Positions 16,062-25,769 are shown, counted from the first letter of the stretch. The stretch: DNA of 64,000 bases from UBA11606 sp964513285 (GCA_964513285.1 CAZEML010000002.1:1-64000), one strand, 5' to 3'. Notes: generated from the letters alone by a model not told the origin. Program-made: numbers and translations.

Positions 16062-17242
16062 AAGAACGCGGGGCTGGTGGCGCCCTTCGGGATGCCGTCC
16101 AGCGGCACCTTCACCTCGTCGATCGTGGGACCATGCTCGGCGGCCAGCGGCGCCAGCGCGTCGAGGTCGAACGAGTACACGTGGGCCGCGTTCTCGCTGA
16201 GGACCTGCTTCATCTCGGCCTCGTCCCACGAGTGGAAGGCCCGGCGCAGCGACTCGGTGCTGTACGGGTAGGTGCCCTCGTGGTGCGGGTAGTCCGAACC
16301 CCACATGATCTTGTGGGTGCCGAGCACCTTCATCGCCTCGGCCTCGCCCGGCGACGGGAACGACGCACCGATCCAGACGTTGCGATCGAAGTACTCGCTC
16401 GGCTTCAGCGGCAAGACGATGTCCGCGGAGAAGCCGAGTTCGCCGACGCGGCCGTGCTTCATCTGGGCGTGGTAGGCGTCCATCCGACGCAGCTCCTCGA
16501 CGGCCCACGCGACGCCCTGCTCGGTCATGACGTACTTCAGGTTGGGGAAGCGTTCGAACACGCCGCTCATCGTCAGGTGGGCGAGGTTGCGGTGAGCGAA
16601 GAAGGGCACCTCCATCAAGAAGATGACGCCCGACGCCGGATCCTTGCCGTAGTCGGGCGTGCCGTTGCCGCCGTGCTGGGTGACGACCAGGTCGAGGTCC
16701 TGCACCGCGGCCCAGAGCCGATCCCACTCGGGCGACCAGAGGCCGGGCAGGTCGACGTCGGGCGCGACATGAGGCATGAGGAAGCTCTTGAATCCCTCGT
16801 TCGCCGCCCAGGTCAGGGTCTTGATCGCGTCGTCGAGATCCTCCAGGAAGATCTGCGGGAGACCGCGGCGCTGATCGGGGTACTCGCCGCACCAGTCGGC
16901 AAGCCAACGGTTGTGGCACTCGAGGCCGGCCTTGCGGCGGCGGAAGTCCTCACCGTCCTTGGGTGAGCGGGCCAGCAGCGCACCGGTCGGGTAGAAGGGC
17001 GGCACGGTGTTGGGGAAGGTGATCTCCGCGACCACACCGTCGGCGTACTGCTCACTGACCCGCCGCTCGTTGTCCCAGTTGCGGGTGCGGCCGTCGTCTT
17101 GCAGGTCGCGGTACGGGTTCTTGTAGCCGCCGCGCCACTCGTCGTACGCGTCGCGCCATTCGGCGGGGAGGTACTCCTCGTAGGCGGCCATGTTGCCGCC
17201 GGCGTGGGAGTCGGCGGAGATGATCGTGTAGCGCTCGCTCAT
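16052..17242 (-). CDS. amidohydrolase-family (COG2159) TIM-barrel hydrolase
   Basis: 396 residues. Begins MSERYTIISADSHAGGN, the N-terminal metal motif of amidohydrolase-2 enzymes, and carries IMWGSDYPHHEG with the metal Asp near residue 330; FLMEVPFFAHRNLAHLTMSG and FPNLKYVMTEQG are typical central blocks. Such enzymes hydrolyse or decarboxylate cyclic or aromatic acids; the substrate here is unknown. The ATG at 17242 has AGGAG at good spacing, so it is preferred to the ATG ten codons upstream. Divergent from a TetR gene across a 101-bp spacer with a palindrome. The 3' end is duplicated downstream. Confidence 0.85.
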   Translation of the reverse strand: MSERYTIISADSHAGGNMAAYEEYLPAEWRDAYDEWRGGYKNPYRDLQDDGRTRNWDNERRVSEQYADGVVAEITFPNTVPPFYPTGALLARSPKDGEDFRRRKAGLECHNRWLADWCGEYPDQRRGLPQIFLEDLDDAIKTLTWAANEGFKSFLMPHVAPDVDLPGLWSPEWDRLWAAVQDLDLVVTQHGGNGTPDYGKDPASGVIFLMEVPFFAHRNLAHLTMSGVFERFPNLKYVMTEQGVAWAVEELRRMDAYHAQMKHGRVGELGFSADIVLPLKPSEYFDRNVWIGASFPSPGEAEAMKVLGTHKIMWGSDYPHHEGTYPYSTESLRRAFHSWDEAEMKQVLSENAAHVYSFDLDALAPLAAEHGPTIDEVKVPLDGIPKGATSPAFFKA

Positions 17243-17292
17243 GGGCTGCTCCTCGTGTGCGATCCGCACCTGGGTTGCGGTCGGAACTCTGC

Positions 17293-17305
17293 CTAATGAG
17301 ATTAG
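17293..17305. promoter_or_regulatory. palindromic site in the amidohydrolase/TetR spacer
   Basis: CTAAT-GAG-ATTAG, 5-bp arms around a 3-bp centre, 39 bp before the TetR start and 51 bp before the amidohydrolase start. Its position suits an operator for the TetR gene's product on both promoters (inference). Confidence 0.4.
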
Positions 17306-17343
17306 ACATTGATCTATGGTGATTCAAGTCCTACCCTCTCGGC

Positions 17344-17913
17344 ATGGCCCGCAAGCGTGGACTCGATCACGACGACGTCATGCGAGCCGGGTTCTCGGTG
17401 CTCGACCGCGAGGGCGTCGACGGCGTGAGCCTCAAGGCAGTGGCCGATCTCCTCGAGGTGCAGCCACCCTCGCTGTACAGCCACGTGGCCGGCCTCGGAG
17501 GTCTCCTCGACGATCTCGCGATCGCCGCCACCGCCGACTTCGGCAACACCCTGCGCGACTCCGCCATCGGTGTCGCCGGCGATGATGCGGTGCGAGCGTT
17601 CGCCGCCGCCTACCGGCGCTGGGCCCTCGCCCATCCCGGCCGCTACGACCTCACCCTCCGCACCGTCGCTCGACCCGAGCGGCGCTCGGCCGGCATCGGC
17701 GCCGTCGAGACCATGGACGCGATCCTCGCCCACTACGGGCTGACCGACCGCGACGCTCGACGCGCCGGGCGCGCCCTCCGGGCGTCGCTGCACGGCTTCG
17801 CCACCCTGCAGAGCGCGGACGCACTCGGGCGCGGCGATCACGACGCGAGCTTCGACGCGCTCGTCGACCTGTTCCTCGACGGTCTTCGGCAGCGGGCTAC
17901 CGTCCAGCCGTGA
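17344..17913 (+). CDS. TetR-family regulator with WHG-type C-terminal domain
   Basis: 189 residues. DNA-binding part ~10-55: DVMRAGFSVLDREGVDGVSL, KAVADLLEVQPPSLYSHVAG. The C-terminal RWALAHPGRYDLTLRT resembles the WHG domain of some TetR regulators. Divergently oriented from the amidohydrolase, which it probably controls. Its stop overlaps the GTG start of the lipoprotein gene (GTGA), so that gene may be co-expressed. Confidence 0.85.
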   Translation: MARKRGLDHDDVMRAGFSVLDREGVDGVSLKAVADLLEVQPPSLYSHVAGLGGLLDDLAIAATADFGNTLRDSAIGVAGDDAVRAFAAAYRRWALAHPGRYDLTLRTVARPERRSAGIGAVETMDAILAHYGLTDRDARRAGRALRASLHGFATLQSADALGRGDHDASFDALVDLFLDGLRQRATVQP

Positions 17914-19580
17914 TCCGAACCCGAACGACACTGCTCGTCGGCTTCGCGCTGTTCGCCGCCGCGTGTGGCGGTGGATCCGACGGCGCCGAGTCAGCCGGCG
18001 ACTCCCCGACGACCACGAGCGCGGCGCCGACCACGACCACCACCTCGGCACCGACGACGACCACGACCACGGTTCCACCACTGCCCGACATCAAGGTCAC
18101 GGTCACCGGCGAGGAAGAACTCGTCTTCGACTACAGCGAGAGCGCCTGTGGGACGGACGCCCGACCTGATCTCCCCACCCGTGCCTTCCGCGTCGACGAC
18201 ACCGTGTCACTGACGTTGGCCCACCCGCTCAACCACCGCCTGGTCGGGCCGGACTTCGAGTCGCTCACCGTCGACTGCGCGCCGATCCTCGTCGCCGAGT
18301 TCGACAACGACCCCGCCGCCCACGCGCACCACGAGTGGCTCGCCGCGACCTACGTCGACGGCTCGACGGTGCACGCCGTGATCCACAACGAGTTCCACGG
18401 CTGGGAGTCGGAGCTGGCCGACAGCCGACGCGACCGGCTCAACACGGCCAGCCCGATCGTGTGGCACCAACTCGCCCGAAGTGCCGATGGCACCGTGGCC
18501 GACATGGCTCCCACCGATGCTGGTTTCACGGCAGGCGGGCTCTGCCTCGTCGACTTCTGGGGCGGGCACCCCGACACCGGCTGCGACGCCGTCAGCCGAT
18601 GGATCAGCGACCGCGACGGCGAGCTCGTCGTCGATCTCGATGCCACCAAGGTCGGTGTCGGCGGCGACGGGGTTCTCGTCGATCTGCGAGTCGATGGCGT
18701 CGAGGTCTGGTCTGCCGCGCTGTCCGATGCCGACCCGACGCAGGCCACCTCGCTGACGGTCGCGGTCGCGATCGGCTCGACGATCGACTTCGGCGTGAAC
18801 GCCATCGCCGACTCGTCCTTCGATGCCACCGAGATGCGCATGGTCATCACTCCCGACGGCGACCGCTGCACCCTCGACGACTTCTCGTGCCAGCTGGTCG
18901 AACTCACCACGGCTCGCTCCGACGACGGTGGCGCCACCTTCGAGCGGACCGGCGGGCTCGTCGCCTCGCCGAGCGGTCGCTACGAACACGACGCGGGGTT
19001 CGGTGCCCGCTGGCAGCCGAGCAACATCGTCGCCCACCCCGATGGGTCCCACGTGATGATCGTTCAGCTCGACGAGTCCCGGACCGACAACGCCCAGTAC
19101 TCCTGCCTCTTCCGCACCACCGACCTCGACGACCCCACCGCCTGGCGGGGGTGGGATGGTGAGGACTTCACGATCACCGCGGTCGACGCCTACGCCGACG
19201 ACGCGGCCGGCGCCGACGGCCCGCGTTGTGCCCGCGTGGGCCCGGCCCCGATCAGCGGGCTGGTGTGGAGCGACGACCTCGAGTTGTTCATCGCCAGCGG
19301 CGGCTTCGCCCAGTTCGGCACGAACGGCCACTACCTCCTCTTCTCCCGCGATCTCCTCACCTGGTCCGATCCGGTGCTCGTACGTCCCGCGGAGTTCGTG
19401 TTCACGACCGACACGCCGCCGTGGGAGCCGTACGGGACGCTCATCGACCACGGCAGTGCGAGCGCAAGCTTCGACACGGTCGGAACGACACCGCACCTCT
19501 ACTTCACGCGCATCAACGACCCGCTCACCCTCGACTTCGATCTGATCCGGATCCCACTCGAGTTGTCGGTCACCGGCTGA
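17910..19580 (+). CDS. secreted lipoprotein, beta-rich, unknown function
   Basis: 556 residues. Signal peptide with lipobox (FALFAAAC at residues ~12-19) followed by Gly/Ser and a Thr/Pro-rich linker (TTTTTSAPTTTTTTVPP), so it is anchored outside the membrane. The body carries RSDDGGATFERTGGL and YLLFSRDLLTWSDPVLV, which resemble Asp-box/BNR-like strands of sialidase-type propellers, and several Cys. No catalytic set is recognised. The GTG start is coupled to the TetR stop. Confidence 0.72.
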   Translation: MIRTRTTLLVGFALFAAACGGGSDGAESAGDSPTTTSAAPTTTTTSAPTTTTTTVPPLPDIKVTVTGEEELVFDYSESACGTDARPDLPTRAFRVDDTVSLTLAHPLNHRLVGPDFESLTVDCAPILVAEFDNDPAAHAHHEWLAATYVDGSTVHAVIHNEFHGWESELADSRRDRLNTASPIVWHQLARSADGTVADMAPTDAGFTAGGLCLVDFWGGHPDTGCDAVSRWISDRDGELVVDLDATKVGVGGDGVLVDLRVDGVEVWSAALSDADPTQATSLTVAVAIGSTIDFGVNAIADSSFDATEMRMVITPDGDRCTLDDFSCQLVELTTARSDDGGATFERTGGLVASPSGRYEHDAGFGARWQPSNIVAHPDGSHVMIVQLDESRTDNAQYSCLFRTTDLDDPTAWRGWDGEDFTITAVDAYADDAAGADGPRCARVGPAPISGLVWSDDLELFIASGGFAQFGTNGHYLLFSRDLLTWSDPVLVRPAEFVFTTDTPPWEPYGTLIDHGSASASFDTVGTTPHLYFTRINDPLTLDFDLIRIPLELSVTG

Positions 19581-19641
19581 TCCCCGCCCTGGGCCGCTCG
19601 TGCGCGAGAGTGAGCGGACCGCCGACCGAGGAGGCCAGGGC

Positions 19642-21855
19642 GTGGACATCACGATCACCCGCGACCGGTGGGGCATCGCCCACGTCGATGCTCCGGACGC
19701 CGCTGCCGCGTTCGAAGCGCAGGGCTACTGCGCCGCGGCGGATCGGTTCTGGCAGATGGAGTACGACCGGCTCAAGGCCGCGGGCCGGTGGTCAGAGGTC
19801 GTGGGAGCGGCCGGCTTGCGAGAGGACACGTTCTTTCGACGCATCGGCATCGAGCGCGCCGCTCGCCGTGATTGGGACGGGCTGAGCGACGAGGCCAAGG
19901 CGATGACCGAGGCGTACGCGCGGGGCGTCAACCGCTGGCTCGCCGACCATGGCGACGACCTGCCCGCGGAGTTCGACCATCACCCGTTCGGCCCTGCTGC
20001 GTGGGAGCCCTGGCACTGCAGCGCCGTCTACAAGGTGCGGCACGTGTTCATGGGCACCTTGATGCGCAAGCTGTGGCGGGGCGCGGTGCTGCGGGCCGCC
20101 GGACCAGAACTCACCGCGGCCATGCGGGGCGAGCCCGGCCGGGCCACGCCGATGGTCCCGGCCTCGGGGCCGACGATCGACCTACTCGAGGGTGCGGCCG
20201 AGGCGCTCGCCTCCGCCGTCGAGGATCTGGCCGGCGTCCCCGACGTCGACGGAGCGTCGAACAGTTGGGCGGTGCACGGGTCGCGCACCGCATCGGGCGC
20301 GCCCCTGCTCGCCGGCGACCCGCATCGCGGGATCGAGTTCCCGAACGTCTACCTGCAGTTCCACATGGCCTGTGACACGTTCGACGTCATCGGTCTCTCC
20401 TTCCCCGGGGTGCCGGGCTTCGCTCACTTCGGCCACAACGCGGACGTGGCGTGGTGCATCACCCACGCGATGGCCGACGACACCGATGTGTTCGTGGAGT
20501 CGGCCGACGACGTCGTCGACCGCCGCGTCGAGACGATCGTCGTTCGAGACGGCGACGCGGTCGAAGTCGCCACCGGCATGACCCCGCGCGGGCCGTACGT
20601 CCTCGGCGATCTCGACGCCGGCGGTTCCGTGCTGAGCGCCAACTGGACCGGCCTGACCCCGGACTCGACCTTCGAGTGCCTGGCTCCGATGCTCACGGCG
20701 ACGTCGTGTGACGAATTCGAGGAAGCGGTCCGCCACTGGGTCATCCCCGCCAACAACCTGCTCACCGCCGACACGGCCGGGAACATCTCGTTCAAGATCC
20801 GCGGCCGCATCATCGAACGACCGCCGGCGAACCGCTGGACCCCCGTACCCGGCGACGACGCCCATGCCTGGGACGGGCTCGAGCCGGTGCCGTTCGAGCA
20901 ACTCCAGCACTGGCGCAACCCCGAACGCGGCTACCTCGTCACCGCCAACAACCGGGTCAGCGACGACGGCCCGTACATCTCGCTCGACTTCGCCGGGCCC
21001 TCCCGCCACGACCGCATCGTGGATCGCCTCGCCGGCCTCGACGCCGCGACCGTCGACGACATGGCGGCGATCCACGCCGACGTCCGCTCGCTCGCCGCCG
21101 CCAAGATCGTGGCGGTCGTCGAACGGCTCGAACCCGCGACTCCGTTGGGCCGAGCGGCGCGCGATGCGATCACCGCGTGGGATCACGAGGTCACCGCCGA
21201 CAGCGGTGCGGCGGTCGCCTACCACGCGTTCCGTCAGGGTTGGGCCGCCGAGGTGGCACAACGGTCGGGGCTGGACGGCGCNNNNNNNNNNNNNNNNNNN
21301 NNNNNCCCTCGTGCGCTCGACGCCAGCCGTATGCAGTTCGACGCGGCGACGATCCTGCTCACCGTCGGCGGCTGGGAACTCCTTTCGGGTATCGACGATC
21401 AGGACGCCCTCGACACCGTCCTCGCCGGCGTGCTCGACGACGCCGCCGCGGCCCTCGCCGCCGACCACGGGGACGACCCCCAGGCCTGGCGATGGGACGA
21501 CCACCACCTGATGCTCAGCCCCCACCCACTCGCGCTCGGGATCCCGGACGCCGCCGACCTGCACCCACCCGTGATCGGCGTCGCCGGCGACGGTGAGACG
21601 GTGCGGGCCGGCGGTGTGGCACCGCTCCACGGCATGCGCTGCTATCTCAGCTCGTGCGCCCGCTACGTCTTCGACATCGGCGACTGGGACAACTCCGGTT
21701 GGGTGGTCCCCCACGGGGTCAGTGGAGTGCGCGGTAGCGGCCACGACCTCGACCAGCGCGATGCGTGGGCCGCATGCACCCTGCTGCCGATGGCCTACTC
21801 CGCGGCTGCGGTCCGCGCCGTGGCGGAGTCGACCGAGACCATCTCACTTGGTTGA
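19642..21855 (+). CDS. penicillin acylase family (Ntn-hydrolase) protein, with assembly gap
   Basis: About 737 residues including a 24-N gap at 21282-21305. Begins VDITITRDRWGIAHVDAPD, the usual start of the mature alpha chain, with no signal peptide seen. The putative autocatalytic Ser is residue ~206 in DGASNSWAVHGSR, followed by LLAGDPHRGIEFP. The C-terminal SGWVVPHGVSGVRGSGHDLD and the conserved W match family members that cleave amide bonds of penicillin G, acyl-homoserine lactones or other acyl amides. The GTG at 19642 has GGAGG upstream and is preferred over GTG 19600. The frame is the same on both sides of the gap, but the gap length may be an estimate. Confidence 0.88.
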   Translation: MDITITRDRWGIAHVDAPDAAAAFEAQGYCAAADRFWQMEYDRLKAAGRWSEVVGAAGLREDTFFRRIGIERAARRDWDGLSDEAKAMTEAYARGVNRWLADHGDDLPAEFDHHPFGPAAWEPWHCSAVYKVRHVFMGTLMRKLWRGAVLRAAGPELTAAMRGEPGRATPMVPASGPTIDLLEGAAEALASAVEDLAGVPDVDGASNSWAVHGSRTASGAPLLAGDPHRGIEFPNVYLQFHMACDTFDVIGLSFPGVPGFAHFGHNADVAWCITHAMADDTDVFVESADDVVDRRVETIVVRDGDAVEVATGMTPRGPYVLGDLDAGGSVLSANWTGLTPDSTFECLAPMLTATSCDEFEEAVRHWVIPANNLLTADTAGNISFKIRGRIIERPPANRWTPVPGDDAHAWDGLEPVPFEQLQHWRNPERGYLVTANNRVSDDGPYISLDFAGPSRHDRIVDRLAGLDAATVDDMAAIHADVRSLAAAKIVAVVERLEPATPLGRAARDAITAWDHEVTADSGAAVAYHAFRQGWAAEVAQRSGLDGXXXXXXXXXPRALDASRMQFDAATILLTVGGWELLSGIDDQDALDTVLAGVLDDAAAALAADHGDDPQAWRWDDHHLMLSPHPLALGIPDAADLHPPVIGVAGDGETVRAGGVAPLHGMRCYLSSCARYVFDIGDWDNSGWVVPHGVSGVRGSGHDLDQRDAWAACTLLPMAYSAAAVRAVAESTETISLG
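21282..21305. other. assembly gap of 24 N
   Basis: 24 undetermined bases inside the penicillin acylase gene. The number preserves the reading frame but cannot be trusted as a measured length. Confidence 0.99.
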
Positions 21856-21861
21856 ACCAAC

Positions 21862-22977
21862 TCAGCCGGCGAGGGCTCGCTTGTAGGCGCTCCATGTCAG
21901 CCCGTGGAAGAACCGGGAGACGTCCTCGAGGCCCTCGACATACCGCAGCTCGGTGACCCGTCCGCTCTCGAGATTCACCTGGATCTTCTCGACGACCTCG
22001 GCGTCCTCCGCGTACGTCAGCTCCCAGAGCTTCACCCACTCGTCGACCACGTCGTCGGGGGTGCCGCGCTCGGCCAGATAGTCGGCCACGAAGATCATCT
22101 CGCCGGGGCCGGTCGGAACGGCCCGCGCCATGATCATGATGCCGTCTTGCTGGATGTACTGGGTGCCCGGGAAGGTCTGGAACGACCGGTAGCCGCCACC
22201 GACCATCGACCCGTCCCCCGATCGCGTCGGCTCGAAGTGGCTGCCGTAGTGCGTCGTCGCCTCGAACTGGCCCGCGAACCCGTTGGCGGTGTCGTAGGCG
22301 GCACCGAAGGAGTCGCGGTGCACCGTTGGGCAGTGGTAACACTCGGTGCCGTTGTCGTACCAGAGCTTCCAGTTCGCGGCCTGGGTGGTGACCGACCGAT
22401 GGTACGGGCGGTACCGGTCGAGATCATGATCGATCCCGAGCCGTGCAGCGGACGACTCGAGCTCGGGGTGCGACTCCAGAAACCCCGGTGCCCCTGGATC
22501 GGGATTGACCCAGATCGCGTGGCCCCACTCGGCGACCGAAACCGGATGCAGCGCGATGTCGTCCGACACGATCCGAAGGTCGTGATCGGCCTTCGGGGCG
22601 CGAGCGAGGGTGCCGTCGAGGTCATAGATCCAGTGGTGGTAGGCGCACTGGATCTTGGTGCAGCTCGTGTCGGCGTCGACCAGCCGGTACCCACGATGAC
22701 GGCAGGCGTTGACGAAGCCGTGGAGCGAACCATCGCGTGCTCGAGAGACGATGACCGGCACCCGACCGATGTCGCCGACGACGACCGCACCCGGCTCGGC
22801 GAGCCGAACCCGTGGGGCGAAGTACTGCCATGACCGGTCGAAGATCGTGGCCATCTCGAACTCGTGCACGGCCGGGTCGGTGTAGCAGTGCGTCGGCAGG
22901 TTCAGCCCCGCCTCGAGACGAGCGTCAATCTCGTCGATGTCGAGCCCGAGCATCTCGGGCGTGTACGGCATGCCCAT
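21862..22977 (-). CDS. Rieske non-heme iron oxygenase alpha subunit (GbcA/CntA-like)
   Basis: 371 residues. Rieske 2Fe-2S site: NACRHRGYRLVDADTSCTK then IQCAYHHWIYD (CxH-x16-CxxH). Mononuclear iron site: GTECYHCPTVHRDSF with the two His. The ECYHCPTVH form is shared with glycine betaine monooxygenase and carnitine monooxygenase, and the neighbouring carnitine/betaine genes fit. No reductase partner is adjacent. The start is either M at 22977 or 22971; only 19 bp separate it from the divergent PhyH start, so one of the two starts may be annotated too far upstream. Confidence 0.85.
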   Translation of the reverse strand: MGMPYTPEMLGLDIDEIDARLEAGLNLPTHCYTDPAVHEFEMATIFDRSWQYFAPRVRLAEPGAVVVGDIGRVPVIVSRARDGSLHGFVNACRHRGYRLVDADTSCTKIQCAYHHWIYDLDGTLARAPKADHDLRIVSDDIALHPVSVAEWGHAIWVNPDPGAPGFLESHPELESSAARLGIDHDLDRYRPYHRSVTTQAANWKLWYDNGTECYHCPTVHRDSFGAAYDTANGFAGQFEATTHYGSHFEPTRSGDGSMVGGGYRSFQTFPGTQYIQQDGIMIMARAVPTGPGEMIFVADYLAERGTPDDVVDEWVKLWELTYAEDAEVVEKIQVNLESGRVTELRYVEGLEDVSRFFHGLTWSAYKRALAG

Positions 22978-22996
22978 GTGCGCGAGAGTACCGAAC

Positions 22997-23857
22997 ATGT
23001 CACCGCTGGCGCTCACGCGCTTCGCCGCCGACGCACCCCTCGAGACGATGCTCGAGGCGTACCGAACCGACGGCGGGTTCATCGTCGAAGCGATATTCGA
23101 CCGCACCACGATCAACGCGATGCGAGCAGCGGCCGACCGCAGAGCCCCTGAGTTCCCGCCGGGCACCGCCACCCAGGGCATGGGCCAGGCGGGCGCCGCG
23201 TTCGTCGGGGCCAACACGGTGCGGTTCTCGTCGCTCGCCCGCCTCGACGATGCCTTCTTCACCATGCTCGACAACGAGGTGTTCGCCGCGATCGCCGACG
23301 CGATCCTGCTCCCCCACTGCGGCTCCTACTGGGTCAACACCGGTCAGATCATGTACATCGGTCCGGGCGAACCGGCCCAAGGCCTCCACCGCGACGCCGA
23401 CAACTGGTGGGAGTACGTCCGCAGCTCGTGGCCCGACGTCGTCGACATCACACTCAGCACGATGATCGGGCTCGACGACGTCACCGAGGAACTCGGCGCG
23501 ACCCGCGTCGTGCCGGGCAGTCACACCTGGACCGAACTCGACTACCGCGTCGATCACGAGACGGTGCCCGCCGAACTCGGACCAGGCGATGCGCTCGTGT
23601 ACTCGGGCTATGTCAGCCACGGCGGCGGGGCGAACACGACCACCGATCGGTGGCGCAAGGCGATGCACCTCAGCTTCGTGGCGGGGTGGTTGACCCCCGA
23701 GGAGGCCTGTGCCCTCGACTTCGCCCTCGGCGAGCTCGACGACCGCTCACCGCGTGTGCAGCGACTCCTCGGCCACCGCAGCTACACCCCGATGCCCCAC
23801 CCGGGCGGAGGGTTGTGGCTGCGGCACGTGCGCGAAATCGAAGCCGACACGGACTAG
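22997..23857 (+). CDS. phytanoyl-CoA dioxygenase (PhyH) family oxygenase
   Basis: 286 residues, Fe(II)/2-oxoglutarate oxygenase fold. Visible: LHRDADNWWEY (HxD iron ligands) at ~residue 133, ATRVVPGSHTW, and SHGGGANTTTDRWRKAMHLS (distal His and the 2-oxoglutarate Arg region). The substrate is unknown. Divergent from the Rieske gene; its stop shares the palindromic CTAG with the stop of the carnitine dehydrogenase gene on the other strand, so the two transcripts end on the same four bases. Confidence 0.85.
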   Translation: MSPLALTRFAADAPLETMLEAYRTDGGFIVEAIFDRTTINAMRAAADRRAPEFPPGTATQGMGQAGAAFVGANTVRFSSLARLDDAFFTMLDNEVFAAIADAILLPHCGSYWVNTGQIMYIGPGEPAQGLHRDADNWWEYVRSSWPDVVDITLSTMIGLDDVTEELGATRVVPGSHTWTELDYRVDHETVPAELGPGDALVYSGYVSHGGGANTTTDRWRKAMHLSFVAGWLTPEEACALDFALGELDDRSPRVQRLLGHRSYTPMPHPGGGLWLRHVREIEADTD

Positions 23858-24822
23858 CCGAGACGCTTGCGCTGCTTCCGGAGCGTCGTGCCCGCGCCCC
23901 AGTCGTTGGCCTCGAGCGCGCGCATGATGCCGGCCACGTTTCGGTCACGGATGCGTTCGAGCTCACGGATCGAGTGAGCACCGGACTGGGCGTCGGACTG
24001 GTCGGCGATCGTCTGCACCAGGTCCTCGGTGAGCTCCGGCACGTCCATCAGCTTCGTCCACGGCCATTCGAGGCAGGGACCGAACTGACGGATGAAGTGC
24101 GCCATGCCACCCTCACCGCCGGCGATCCGGTAGGTCTCGAACAGCCCCATCTGCGCCCACCGAAGGCCGAAGCCGTAGCGGATGACGTCGTCGATCTCCT
24201 CGGTGGTGGCGACCCCGTCGTTGACCAGCCACAACGCCTCGCGCCAGACCGCCTCGAGGAGTCGGTCGCCGATGAAGGCGTCGATCTCGACCCGTACGTG
24301 GACCGGCTTCATCGAGATGGCCTCGTAGGTGGCCATCGCGGTGTCGATCGCGGCGGTCGACGTCAGCTCGCCGCCGACGACCTCGACCACCGGAACGAGG
24401 TACACCGGGTTGTACGGGTGGCCGACGACCATCCGCTCGGGATTGGCGATCGTCGGTTGAAGGTCGGAGGGCTTGATGCCCGAGGTCGACGAGGCGATCA
24501 CGGTGTCGGCCGGACAGGCCGCCGCGATCTGTTCGAGGATCGGCACCTTGATCGCCGGGTTCTCCGGGGCGCTCTCTTGGACGTGACCGGCCCCGTCGAC
24601 CGCATCGGCGATCGAACCGACGACGGTGATCGAACCCTCGTCGGGCTCGGGAAGGCCGAGATCGGCCCAGGAGGCGCGTGCGTTCTGGAGGACCTCGTCG
24701 ATGATGCGGGGTGCCTCGGGGTTCGGGTCGCTGACCGTGACGTCGATGCCGTGCAGGGCGAACCGGGCGGCCCACGCCGACCCGATGACGCCCGCGCCGA
24801 TGACGGCGGCGTGGTTGTCCAT
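23854..24822 (-). CDS. lcdH: carnitine 3-dehydrogenase / 3-hydroxyacyl-CoA dehydrogenase-like
   Basis: 322 residues. N-terminal NAD fold AAVIGAGVIGSAWAARFALH (GxGxxG), then SSTSGIKPSDLQ and GHPYNPVYLVPVVEVVGG with the catalytic His of the 3HCDH family; the HPYNPVYL form is typical of L-carnitine dehydrogenases, which make 3-dehydrocarnitine. Adjacent BKACE and gamma-butyrobetaine hydroxylase genes on the same strand support that assignment. The frame ends KQRKRLG. The exact substrate is inferred from context. Confidence 0.85.
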   Translation of the reverse strand: MDNHAAVIGAGVIGSAWAARFALHGIDVTVSDPNPEAPRIIDEVLQNARASWADLGLPEPDEGSITVVGSIADAVDGAGHVQESAPENPAIKVPILEQIAAACPADTVIASSTSGIKPSDLQPTIANPERMVVGHPYNPVYLVPVVEVVGGELTSTAAIDTAMATYEAISMKPVHVRVEIDAFIGDRLLEAVWREALWLVNDGVATTEEIDDVIRYGFGLRWAQMGLFETYRIAGGEGGMAHFIRQFGPCLEWPWTKLMDVPELTEDLVQTIADQSDAQSGAHSIRELERIRDRNVAGIMRALEANDWGAGTTLRKQRKRLG

Positions 24823-24845
24823 GGCCACTCCTTCGCGGTGGGGGC

Positions 24846-25739
24846 TCAGCCGACCTTCTTGAGGTCGAGCATGTCCCGGACCTCGTCGGGGCCCATGATG
24901 TTGAAGTTCATGCCCTCGAGGATGACCGTGGCCCGCTCGACCAGCATCGCGTTGGTCGCCTTCACCCCCTTGGAGAGGTACAGGTTGTCCTCGAGCCCAA
25001 CCCGGATGTTGGCGCCGACCAGCGCCGCCGCGGCGACGTACTCGAGCTGACGGCGACCGATCGAGAACGCCGACTTGTGCCAGTGCGACGGCACGTTGTT
25101 GACCATCGCCATCAGGGTGTTCATGTCGTCGGGGGCACCCCACGGGACACCCATGCAGAGCTGGGCGTTCATCGTCTTGCCCTCGTAGAGGCCCCGCTCC
25201 TCCTGGTTCTTGGCGTACCAGAGGTGGCCGGTGTCGAAGCACTCGAGCTCGGGCTGCACGGGCAGGTCCTGGAACTGGCGGGCGATCTCGTCGAGCTGGC
25301 TCGTCGAGTTCGTCATGATGTAGTCGCCCTCGCCGAAGTTCATCGTGCCCATGTCGATGGTGGCGATCTCGGGGAGACACTCACGGATGTGGGCCATGCG
25401 TTCGGTCGCCCCGGCCATGTCGGTGCCCTCGGCGCTCAGCGGCAGCGGGTTCTCGACGCCGCCGAGGGTGAGGTCGGCACCGGTGCCGCCGGTGAGGTTG
25501 AGCACGACATCGGTGTCGGACTCGCGGATCCGATCGGTGAGCTCCTTGTACAGATCGAGATCACGGCTCTGGGCGCCGGTGTCGAGGTCGCGCACGTGAC
25601 AATGCACCACCGCAGCCCCCGCCTTGGCCGCTTCGATCGCGGAGTTCGCGATCTGCTCGGGCGTGACCGGGACGTGCGGCGACTTGCCGACGGTGTCGCC
25701 GCCGCCGGTCACGGCGCAGGTGATGAAGACGCTGGGCAT
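24846..25739 (-). CDS. beta-keto acid cleavage enzyme (BKACE/DUF849)
   Basis: 297 residues. Starts PSVFITCAVTGGGDTVGKSP; VVHCHVRD (the two zinc His) and TGGTGADLTLGGV follow, with IRVGLEDNLYLSKG near the C-terminus. BKACE enzymes condense a beta-keto acid with acetyl-CoA to acetoacetate plus the CoA thioester; one known branch cleaves 3-dehydrocarnitine to glycine betaine-CoA. Beside carnitine dehydrogenase this is the expected next step. The ATG at 25739 lies 30 bp downstream of the gamma-butyrobetaine hydroxylase stop. Confidence 0.87.
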   Translation of the reverse strand: MPSVFITCAVTGGGDTVGKSPHVPVTPEQIANSAIEAAKAGAAVVHCHVRDLDTGAQSRDLDLYKELTDRIRESDTDVVLNLTGGTGADLTLGGVENPLPLSAEGTDMAGATERMAHIRECLPEIATIDMGTMNFGEGDYIMTNSTSQLDEIARQFQDLPVQPELECFDTGHLWYAKNQEERGLYEGKTMNAQLCMGVPWGAPDDMNTLMAMVNNVPSHWHKSAFSIGRRQLEYVAAAALVGANIRVGLEDNLYLSKGVKATNAMLVERATVILEGMNFNIMGPDEVRDMLDLKKVG

Positions 25740-25769
25740 GGTTGATTCCCCTCTGGAAAGCAGTTCTGG

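Noticed and set aside
13352..16966. Plus-strand open frame of 1204 codons
   Set aside because: It is antisense to the sulfatase and amidohydrolase genes, whose motifs are clear. The translation is rich in Arg, Gly and Val with no family signature, as expected for a shadow of GC-rich genes.
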